DNA of 5,055 nucleotides from CACKLF01 sp002725175. Lineage in GTDB: Bacteria; Pseudomonadota; Alphaproteobacteria; Rhodobacterales; Rhodobacteraceae. Every line of letters begins with the position of its first letter. The stretch's first letter is position 1. The stretch spans positions 1 through 5,055 of the forward strand of contig PBQX02000009.1 in assembly GCA_002725175.2 (NCBI GenBank), read 5' to 3'. A model generated the notes under the pieces. That model made no database searches and was not told the DNA's origin. It saw only the letters and a program-made list of their open reading frames with translations. Below, piece after piece: positions 1-5,055 of the stretch. Position numbers and translations under genes: made by a program.

Positions 1-1395
1 GCACAGAGTAATTTTGAAAGTATTAAAAGAACACAAATTCACAATAGACCTACTAAACCACTTACAGAATCAGAGCAAAAACAAGCTGATGAAGAAACGA
101 ATGCTGCTATTTCTAGAGGACAACAGTTAGCACAAGATGAAGATACAAATATGGAAGATGTTCAGTCTCCTAATGCGCCGTTTATAGAGACACCATGGTG
201 GAGGAAGGGTGGAATAACGGATAAGGCACTGATCCGTTTACATAGCGAACCTGTAGATGGGCATATGATAGAGGTCTATTATGGAGATCACTGGAAGCTT
301 GGTAAAGCTGTCAGAAAAAAAGGGAGGTCGCGGATGATACTCATGCCACTGGGAGCAGAAGGAGAACGCCAAGCCAATACAATACGTCAAATTGTGACCC
401 AAGTGGACTACATCGATGGGACAAGTGTTGATGAATTATTACATCGGGGGGATTGGAAACAAAGACAAAATCCTGTGAAGCAAGACTTAGATTACTTTAT
501 TGATAATCCCAAATATTGGAGATATGCAAAATCGAATTCTAGAAGCCAATCTGGAGGTGTAATATATGTTGATGATGAGAATGATAAAATGCGTTTTGAA
601 TGCCCAATAAGCACTGAAATAATGCGTGAACCAGTAATTGCAGAAGATGGTTATTCATATGAAAAAGAAGATATTGTTAATTGGATTAAATTATCAGAAG
701 ATAAAGGAAATCCAATTACTTCGCCTATAACAGGAGACAATATGGGAAAAACACTAATTCCAAATACAGTTTTGAAAGATATTATAGAAAATAGTATTTT
801 TGATAGACAGCGCGACGTCGAGTCGCTGTCGCAAATAGAAGATGAAAACAAGAATAAAGGTATAATAATTCAATATAAGGGTAGCAAATATGGTTTTATA
901 CATACATTTGATGGAATAGATAACTTATTTTTTCATTCATCCCAATTAGATAATCAAATAATAGTTGGTGATATTGTTAGTTTTGTAATCAAAGAATATA
1001 AAGGAAAACCAACTGCCAGAAATATTAAACTAATAGAACCCGCTTGGAATAGAAAAACTGGAGTAATCGTAAAATATAACAATGATAAACAATATGGTTT
1101 TATTGAAGCGGACATAAATGGAATGCCACATATATTTGTTCATATATCCGAAATAAATCAACTTGTGTCTGTAGGTGACAAAGTAAGTTTTATTATTGGC
1201 AAGAATATGGCAGGAAAAGCTGTTGCAAAAAAGGTAAAAATAATTAATGATGAAATAGGAGTAGAAGAAGAAAAGAAAGAAGATAGTGAGATACCTCAAT
1301 TAGAACAGCGTCTTCTTATGGAACTAATATTTGAACGGGACCGTATAATGCGTGAACGCGAAAAAGTAAATTCTATGATTAAATCAAGAAAATAA
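1..1395 (+). CDS. U-box E3 ubiquitin ligase-like protein with two cold-shock-like domains (5' partial)
   Basis: The frame is open from base 1 with no stop, so the start lies outside the window; the Met at base 151 is probably internal. Residues below are counted from that Met. A U-box spans about 147-217 (bases 589-801): FECPIS, MREPV, DGYSYEKEDIVNWI and LIPNTVL match the family consensus, and it lacks RING zinc ligands. U-boxes bind E2 enzymes and promote ubiquitin transfer. Two OB-fold, cold-shock-like domains follow at about 236-296 and 303-366. Each has an RNP1-like motif (KYGFIH, KQYGFIE), an RNP2-like motif (LFFHSS, IFVHIS) and a VGD.VSF strand, so nucleic-acid binding is expected. The tail (371-412) is charged and probably helical or coiled-coil. 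The region 16-128 is unrecognised; a stretch around VYYGDHWKLGKAV is faintly Tudor-like. GC is about 45% over bases 181-480 and lower afterwards. The U-box and cold-shock calls are firm; the ligase role is inferred. Confidence 0.88.
   Translation, partial: AQSNFESIKRTQIHNRPTKPLTESEQKQADEETNAAISRGQQLAQDEDTNMEDVQSPNAPFIETPWWRKGGITDKALIRLHSEPVDGHMIEVYYGDHWKLGKAVRKKGRSRMILMPLGAEGERQANTIRQIVTQVDYIDGTSVDELLHRGDWKQRQNPVKQDLDYFIDNPKYWRYAKSNSRSQSGGVIYVDDENDKMRFECPISTEIMREPVIAEDGYSYEKEDIVNWIKLSEDKGNPITSPITGDNMGKTLIPNTVLKDIIENSIFDRQRDVESLSQIEDENKNKGIIIQYKGSKYGFIHTFDGIDNLFFHSSQLDNQIIVGDIVSFVIKEYKGKPTARNIKLIEPAWNRKTGVIVKYNNDKQYGFIEADINGMPHIFVHISEINQLVSVGDKVSFIIGKNMAGKAVAKKVKIINDEIGVEEEKKEDSEIPQLEQRLLMELIFERDRIMREREKVNSMIKSRK
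806..830. repeat. GC-rich perfect inverted repeat between U-box and cold-shock coding regions
   Basis: The arms gacagcg (806-812) and cgctgtc (824-830) are exact reverse complements around an 11-base loop. The loop itself contains the palindrome cgacgtcg (813-820). The patch is strikingly GC-rich against AT-rich flanks and falls exactly in the interdomain linker (DRQRDVESLSQ). It has no following T tract, so it is not a bacterial-type terminator. Its function is unknown; it may be a scar of domain joining or chance. Confidence 0.55.
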
Positions 1396-1406
1396 ATACA
1401 TATTTA
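1393..1406. terminator. Possible shared 3'-end hairpin of two convergent genes
   Basis: The sequence taaata-ca-tattta is a near-perfect inverted repeat, realistically a 5-bp stem with a 4-base loop. It contains the stop codons of both flanking convergent genes: TAA at 1393-1395 on plus and the complement of TAA at 1404-1406. Mimiviruses are known to end mRNAs at AT-rich hairpins, usually with longer stems than this one. The position is suggestive, but the stem is short and such palindromes are common in AT-rich DNA. Confidence 0.3.
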
Positions 1407-2195
1407 ACTCTTCAACATAATATATTTATCTCTAGAAACTCCTCTCGGTAAATAGTCATAAAAATAACTTTTTTCATCTTTTGTCTTTATTTGTTTAAAC
1501 AATGGTTTTATATTTGTAAAATATAATGCAATTATACCTTGGTCATTCGTTATACTAATTGGGTATTCAAACAATAAATTCAGTATCATATCATATGTGT
1601 CTGTTTCAATAATATTGGTATCATAAAGCATTATTGTTGTTTGACAATAATCAATATTTAAATTATATTTTGCATTAAGTTTATTAAAACATTCTGTGTT
1701 CTTTTTACTAAATTGGTCATGCAATTTCCATTTATAATAAGGATAGGCGTCACTATGTGCTAATAAGGTATTTTTTTCAAATAGTTCTAACATTGGACTA
1801 ACATCTTTATTAATCGTAATTCCACAATCTAAATAGAATATGTTATTCCATTTCTTGAAATAAACATTAAATAAATGAAATTTGTGAAACTGAAAACGTT
1901 TTGCGAACCAATGTGTTCCTTTACCGGCTCTATCCATTTTCTGTTGACTTTGTAAAAAATCATCCGAAAATTTAATGTTTGGAAAATATTTTACAATTAT
2001 GTTATTCTTTTCAATAAATTCTAATTGAGTTTTATTCATTTTTTCATTTAAATCATCACCAACAACAAGGCAAATATCTCCTTTGTATTTTCCATTATTC
2101 AATAATTGTCCACATGTGTAAATAAACTTTGGAAAGTATTTATTATCCGTAAGAAAAACCGCGCATATATTTGATTTATCTAATATAGCTGACAT
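1404..2195 (-). CDS. Glycosyltransferase, GT-A fold, GT8/glycogenin-like
   Basis: A 263-residue protein predicted to move a sugar from a nucleotide-sugar donor to an acceptor. The N-terminal strand and helix pattern (ICAVFLTDNKYFPKFIYTC at 10-28, then DICLVVGDDL at 40-49) is the usual Rossmann-like opening of GT-A enzymes. IFYLDCGITI (119-128) sits where GT8 enzymes carry the metal-binding DxD motif, here D123-C-G125, so the second Asp is replaced by Gly. ITNDQGIIALYF (215-226) matches the conserved late DQ segment. There is no signal peptide or membrane helix, so it is probably cytosolic. The ATG at 2195 is the first after an in-frame stop at 2211-2213. The length suits a single-domain enzyme. 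It is convergent with the U-box gene (8-base gap) and lies 49 bases downstream of the Hint gene on the same strand. Donor and acceptor cannot be told; glycosylation of virion or surface proteins is an inference. Confidence 0.72.
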   Translation of the reverse strand: MSAILDKSNICAVFLTDNKYFPKFIYTCGQLLNNGKYKGDICLVVGDDLNEKMNKTQLEFIEKNNIIVKYFPNIKFSDDFLQSQQKMDRAGKGTHWFAKRFQFHKFHLFNVYFKKWNNIFYLDCGITINKDVSPMLELFEKNTLLAHSDAYPYYKWKLHDQFSKKNTECFNKLNAKYNLNIDYCQTTIMLYDTNIIETDTYDMILNLLFEYPISITNDQGIIALYFTNIKPLFKQIKTKDEKSYFYDYLPRGVSRDKYIMLKS

Positions 2196-2223
2196 AACTA
2201 TAATACAGTCTTAAAAATTTTTG

Positions 2224-2248
2224 CTAAAATTTAAATTAAAGATTTTAG
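2224..2248 (-). terminator. Possible 3'-end hairpin of the Hint-domain gene
   Basis: The arms ctaaaat (2224-2230) and attttag (2242-2248) are exact complements around an 11-base AT loop, and the stem includes the stop codon of the gene at 2245. The 49-base gap to the next gene also holds two AT palindromes, aaaaattttt (2213-2222) and aatttaaatt (2228-2237). Hairpin-coupled mRNA ends are known in mimiviruses. The same stretch must also hold the promoter of the downstream glycosyltransferase gene, where I recognise no clear motif. Confidence 0.3.
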
Positions 2249-3315
2249 TTAAATTCAACCGATGTACTTCTATTGAGAACTTTTAATTCATATTCTTCTA
2301 AGCGGTCATCTTCGTCGTCTATTTCAGAGAAATCTGTGTAAACAATAGGTTCGTTATAATTATTAGCACAAACAATACGATGATTTGATGTTTCAATATC
2401 ATATAAAAACTCACAATATCCATTGACTGGTGTTGATGTGGGTACTTGACATGAACGTATGAATTTACCGTCATATAAAGTGTGATGATATTCTGTAGTA
2501 ATTATACCAGAATTATTAACTAAGGCCGAGTCAGCTCCTGAAAATTTCATTACACCTTGGACTTCTTGATTTCCAAATAGCTTATCACCTATAACAATAT
2601 CTTTTATCATCTTTCGTGTATTGTCATGCATAATCACTTTCGTATTTCCATCGAAACAAAATGCCTTTTTAATTTTTTTACCAGTTTTTTTAGCACTTTT
2701 CGCGATTGCTTTACCCATTTTTCCAAATTTTGGTGGCTTTGATATAATTTTCATTGCTTTGTCCATTGTTTTCTGTGTTTTAACGATAACAGGATCTCGG
2801 ACAATTGCTTCTAAACCTTTAAGCATTGACCACGCGAAGTATAATAACGTGACATAAAGTGCTAATATTTTTTGGAATATTGCTTGAATTTTGTACATCA
2901 TATACTGAGCAGTTGCGCCTATATTGCCAAATTTGCGAAAAACCGAGTTAATATTGTTTGAAAAGCTGTCTGTCATTTTGGAAATTACTGCTCGCATATC
3001 ACCCAAGGATTCACCCATATTAGATGCTGTCGACTGGACAATTGAAAATAAATCGCCATATGGTGTGATTACTTCATTTGAGGATTCTTTTGCTGTCATT
3101 CCTATGCATTCCGTGAATGTCTTTGTAGGATCATATCCAAACAAACCTGCAAACGGTATAATTGCGGGATTACATCTGTATTTCTCCCAGTCATTTTTTA
3201 TAATATGTCTTAATCCGATAATAATTGTTGAAATAGTGATAATTAATACTATTAGTGTGTACATTAGAATTTTTGATGTACCAACAAGCCAATCAGGTAG
3301 ATACATGCATACCAT
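2245..3315 (-). CDS. Membrane-anchored protein with C-terminal Hint (hedgehog/intein) self-processing domain
   Basis: A 356-residue protein from the first ATG (3313-3315). The open frame extends to base 3366 but only through a TTG codon, followed upstream by a stop at 3370-3372. A strong transmembrane helix lies near residues 16-33, then a CNP.I.PFAGLFGYD segment (48-62), an amphipathic helical stretch, a second hydrophobic segment (about 148-166) and a very basic linker (194-218) rich in Lys. A Hint domain begins at C220: CFDGNTKVIM and IKDIVIGDKL form block A, TTEYHHTL (273-280) supplies the TxxH of block B, and LYDIETSNHRIV (304-315) resembles block F. The C-terminal His-Asn of a splicing intein is absent (VYTDFSE instead), and only a short acidic tail follows. 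I therefore predict thioester-driven cleavage before C220 rather than splicing, releasing the membrane part. Similar arrangements occur in giant viruses as far as I recall; the role is unknown. Confidence 0.8.
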   Translation of the reverse strand: MVCMYLPDWLVGTSKILMYTLIVLIITISTIIIGLRHIIKNDWEKYRCNPAIIPFAGLFGYDPTKTFTECIGMTAKESSNEVITPYGDLFSIVQSTASNMGESLGDMRAVISKMTDSFSNNINSVFRKFGNIGATAQYMMYKIQAIFQKILALYVTLLYFAWSMLKGLEAIVRDPVIVKTQKTMDKAMKIISKPPKFGKMGKAIAKSAKKTGKKIKKAFCFDGNTKVIMHDNTRKMIKDIVIGDKLFGNQEVQGVMKFSGADSALVNNSGIITTEYHHTLYDGKFIRSCQVPTSTPVNGYCEFLYDIETSNHRIVCANNYNEPIVYTDFSEIDDEDDRLEEYELKVLNRSTSVEFN

Positions 3316-3350
3316 TACAAAAATCAGATATAAAAAAAATTCATAAAAAT
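3316..3350. promoter_or_regulatory. 35-base AT-rich divergent promoter region
   Basis: These 35 bases separate the start codons of two divergent genes (minus ATG at 3315, plus ATG at 3351). They contain only five G or C bases, with A/T runs and a TATA-like atataaaa. Both genes must be driven from here or from inside each other's coding sequence. I do not find the mimivirus early motif AAAATTGA here, which is weak evidence for non-early expression. Confidence 0.4.
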
Positions 3351-4262
3351 ATGGTGGATTTAACAAAAATTACAAAATTTACTGATTTTAATAACAAATT
3401 CATAAATAGTAATTTCTTACCAAGTGAAATAATATCATATTGTTCTGAAAATTACAAATATGATTGCATTATTCAACTTAATAATAACATAGTTTTATCA
3501 ATTGCAACAGCTACGAAGCGCAGGCCTGCTATTTCTACCGAAATGATACATATAATTTATTCTATGGTTTCGACGTTTGGATATAAAAAGAAATTATTTA
3601 TAAGATATTTACCGACACCCTTCAAAAAAACATGGAATGGTGTTGATAATTTAAGTTATATCAATGTCAACAGTGGACTTACAAGTTTTACAGAAAAAGG
3701 GAATAACATATTGATATTTCGAGAAGAAGAGAGTAAAAAGGTTTTGATTCATGAACTAATTCATGCTTTGGAATTACACTGTGTCAAATACGGAACAATA
3801 ATTACTAAAAATAATTTAGAACATCTTGATGAATGTATTGTTGAAACATGGGCGACAATATTGAATCTGGCACATATTCAATACAAAAAAATACCAACCA
3901 TAAAAGAATTAGACTCACTCACCAAGACGCAAATATTTGTACAGGAAAGAAATTTTTGTTTAAAGCAAGCTGCAAAAATATTGAAACAGCATGGATGTCG
4001 AAAAAATGGAACAGATTGTATAATCAAAATTCCTAATTCACCATCTATTTTCTCATATTATATAGTTAAAGCGGCATTATTGTCCAATCCAAATAAATTT
4101 ATTCGTCAATTTTGGTGGCCAAAAATTAAAAAGTGCAAAAACATACAATATTCGAGTGTTAAAGAATATTTTAACGAACCATTATATTTAGAAAAAATTA
4201 CTAAATATTCGTCTCATAAATTTATGCCAAGCATGCGTATGACAAAATATGGAGACTTTTGA
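3351..4262 (+). CDS. Putative zinc metallopeptidase with HExxH motif
   Basis: A 303-residue protein (MVDLTKITKF...). The catalytic motif is VLIHELIHALELH: H134 and H138 would bind zinc and E135 would act as the base. A conserved-looking helix, LDECIVETWATILN (159-172), follows about 23 residues later and offers E161 or E165 as third ligand, as in gluzincins. The segment before the motif, INVNSGLTSF followed by ILIFREEESKKVLIHE, looks like a substrate-edge strand leading into the active-site helix. There is no signal peptide or membrane helix. The last 100 residues are Cys- and Lys-rich and unrecognised. The frame is open upstream to base 3255, but the ATG at 3351 is preferred because upstream codons would overlap the divergent Hint gene and lie on its antisense. 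It lies head-to-head with that gene and is convergent with the repeat-protein gene. The peptidase call rests on the motif and its context; substrate unknown, virion maturation a guess. Confidence 0.72.
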   Translation: MVDLTKITKFTDFNNKFINSNFLPSEIISYCSENYKYDCIIQLNNNIVLSIATATKRRPAISTEMIHIIYSMVSTFGYKKKLFIRYLPTPFKKTWNGVDNLSYINVNSGLTSFTEKGNNILIFREEESKKVLIHELIHALELHCVKYGTIITKNNLEHLDECIVETWATILNLAHIQYKKIPTIKELDSLTKTQIFVQERNFCLKQAAKILKQHGCRKNGTDCIIKIPNSPSIFSYYIVKAALLSNPNKFIRQFWWPKIKKCKNIQYSSVKEYFNEPLYLEKITKYSSHKFMPSMRMTKYGDF

Positions 4263-4315
4263 TTAAACAATCCAATTCCTTTTGTAAAATAATAATTTGA
4301 TTTATTTAATCTATG
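4263..4315. terminator. AT-rich convergent 3' region with weak inverted repeats
   Basis: Two convergent genes end on either side of these 53 bases. The segments gattaaa (4261-4267) and tttaatc (4305-4311) are complementary across a 37-base loop. A competing stem, aaataa (4287-4292) with ttattt (4302-4307), has a 9-base loop. Either could mark mRNA ends for both genes, but both are weak and expected at some frequency in such AT-rich sequence. Confidence 0.25.
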
Positions 4316-5055
4316 TTATGTAGTTGGGGCTTTGTAACTATTGTTGTTCTCCATGGGGCTGTCGACATACATGTTAGTTTGGGATCCAAGGGAGCTGGTG
4401 TCCCAATTAGAAATGTTCTGGTTGAAGGCCGAGGCGGTCTGGAACATATACTGCATATTCGTAACTTTGGACACGTTCCATTGGAAAAGCGGTTGGTTGA
4501 ATTTCTTGGCGGCGTTGAACATCCACTTCATGTCGGTGACACTGGATACGTCCCAGTCATTCAGCGGTTTGTTGAATTTCTCGGCGCCGGAGAACATCCA
4601 CTTCATGTCGGTGACACTGGATACATCCCAATTACCGATGTCCTGGTTAAAGGTGTCGGTGTAGGAGAACATCCCTTCCATCGTTGTGGCGCTGGATACA
4701 TCCCAATGCGAAATATCTTCATTGAACGGCTCGCTGTTCCAGAACGAAAAAGAAAAATCTGTTACTTGACTTGTATCCCAAGTTGAAATGTGCCCTATTC
4801 CAGAAACGTCCCATGATCCATCAATCCATTGATCGACCGCAGCTCGGAGAGAGCCTTCTGGGCGATGCGTGGGGTCGCCGTCGGCATACCCTCCTGTCGG
4901 GTCAGTAAATTTGTGACCAATGGATGGATTCACATTATATTCTAAAATAAATCGACTATCAAAATTTAAATTACCTATTCCAGGTATTAATTCCATAGTA
5001 TCTTCAAATACATTGTCAGAGGTTCTGAATGCAGATAAATTATCAACAGACGTAC
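4316..5055 (-). CDS. BspA/DUF285-type repeat protein (5' partial)
   Basis: The frame stays open to the right edge: 19 more in-frame codons (TSVDNLSAFRTSDNVFEDT) precede the Met at 4996, so the N-terminus lies outside the window. Residues are counted from that Met. After an unrecognised segment (1-30) comes the usual DUF285 cap (EGSLRAAVDQWIDGSWDV, 47-64). Five 25-residue repeats follow (70-194) with consensus IS.WDVSSVTDM..MF..A..FNQ, then a half repeat and a short polar tail ending YKAPTT. Such repeats form leucine-rich-repeat-like or lipoprotein-type surface modules in bacteria, algae and giant viruses and are thought to serve in binding or adhesion. N-x-S sequons occur at N174, N194 and N218. 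No membrane anchor is visible in the part seen. The repeat part is about 50% GC, unlike the 23% just upstream in the same gene, which suggests a transferred module. Family call firm; function inferred. Confidence 0.85.
   Translation of the reverse strand, partial: TSVDNLSAFRTSDNVFEDTMELIPGIGNLNFDSRFILEYNVNPSIGHKFTDPTGGYADGDPTHRPEGSLRAAVDQWIDGSWDVSGIGHISTWDTSQVTDFSFSFWNSEPFNEDISHWDVSSATTMEGMFSYTDTFNQDIGNWDVSSVTDMKWMFSGAEKFNKPLNDWDVSSVTDMKWMFNAAKKFNQPLFQWNVSKVTNMQYMFQTASAFNQNISNWDTSSLGSQTNMYVDSPMENNNSYKAPTT
4330..4915. other. GC-rich island covering the DUF285 repeat module
   Basis: Hand counts of 60-base lines give 50-53% GC at 4501-4620 and 4801-4860, about 42% at 4321-4380, and 23% at 4921-4980. 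The sharp drop near 4915 coincides with the protein boundary between the unrecognised upstream segment and the TDPTGGYADGDPT cap of the repeat domain. The match of compositional and domain edges suggests that the domain was acquired as a unit. Confidence 0.6.
4415..4789 (-). repeat. Five tandem 75-bp coding repeats (DUF285 units)
   Basis: Each 75-bp unit encodes one 25-residue repeat. Two adjacent units share an identical 33-base block, at 4517-4549 and 4592-4624, offset by exactly 75 bases; it encodes the VSSVTDMKWMF core. The others are diverged at DNA level. This pattern points to recent unit duplication or gene conversion between the third and fourth repeats, after older expansion of the array. 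Confidence 0.9.

Noticed and set aside
61..150. Ubiquitin-interacting-motif-like helix (ADEETNAAISRGQQL)
   Set aside because: It has an acidic run and an Ala but lacks the hydrophobic residue and Ser at the required spacing of a UIM.
651..1299. Minus-strand open frames at 651-851 and 1030-1299
   Set aside because: They are antisense to the well-supported U-box and cold-shock domains; their Phe/Ile-rich composition is what AT-rich antisense gives.
2621..3346. Plus-strand open frames at 2621-2857 and 2924-3346 opposite the Hint gene
   Set aside because: They have no recognisable domain, and the opposite strand carries a clear Hint and membrane protein across the same bases.
3255..3350. A longer N-terminus for the metallopeptidase starting at 3255
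   Set aside because: The extra 32 codons lie antisense to the N-terminus of the Hint gene and look random; the ATG at 3351 directly follows an AT-rich promoter-like stretch.
3750..3779. Metzincin signature in HELIHALELH
   Set aside because: Metzincins need HExxHxxGxxH; here there is no Gly and the later His is one residue too early. A downstream Glu ligand is more likely.
4106..4113. Mimivirus early-promoter motif AAAATTGA on the minus strand
   Set aside because: It lies inside the metallopeptidase coding region, about 800 bases from the nearest minus-strand start downstream of it, so it is probably chance.
4313..4786. Long plus-strand open frame with repeats opposite the DUF285 gene, plus another at 4341-4664
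   Set aside because: They are antisense shadows of a 75-bp repeat array, which keeps the same frame open in every unit. The minus-strand product has the recognised repeat consensus.
4415..4789. CRISPR-like array from regular repeats
   Set aside because: The repeats are contiguous 75-bp coding units without unique spacers and translate to a known protein repeat.

Overview
The window looks like part of a large eukaryotic DNA virus genome, most likely a nucleocytoplasmic giant virus of the Imitervirales (mimivirus or mesomimivirus relatives). This is inferred from gene content and style, not from a marker gene. Five protein genes lie on both strands with gaps of only 8 to 53 bases. Most of the sequence is AT-rich (about 25-35% GC in stretches I counted by hand). 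I see no Shine-Dalgarno-like spacing pattern, introns, tRNA or rRNA. Eukaryote-type domains (U-box) sit beside proteins with a giant-virus flavour: a Hint-domain membrane protein, an HExxH protein, a GT-A glycosyltransferase and a BspA/DUF285 repeat protein. An AT-rich protist genome or a viral insertion in one is a less likely alternative.

Layout. Bases 1-1395 (+) hold the 3' part of a U-box protein with two cold-shock-like domains. Its reading frame is open to the left edge, so the true start is outside the window. Bases 1404-2195 (-) encode a glycosyltransferase of GT8/glycogenin type, convergent with the first gene. Bases 2245-3315 (-) encode a membrane-anchored protein ending in a Hint (hedgehog/intein) self-processing domain. 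Bases 3351-4262 (+) encode a putative zinc metallopeptidase, head-to-head with the Hint gene across a 35-base AT-rich gap. Bases 4316-5055 (-) hold the 3' part of a DUF285 repeat protein, open to the right edge.

How the genes may relate. The Hint membrane protein and the metallopeptidase share a very short divergent promoter region and could be expressed together; one is predicted to self-cleave and the other to cut proteins, so a role in virion or membrane-protein maturation is a reasonable but untested idea. The glycosyltransferase and the repeat protein, which carries N-x-S sequons, fit surface decoration. The U-box/cold-shock protein would join ubiquitin transfer to RNA or single-stranded DNA binding, suggesting manipulation of host nucleoprotein complexes.

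Two genes are mosaic in base composition. The first part of the U-box gene (about 181-480) is near 45% GC against 25-37% just after it. The repeat part of the last gene (about 4330-4915) is near 50% GC and falls to about 23% over 4921-4980. Both suggest modules acquired from a donor of higher GC.
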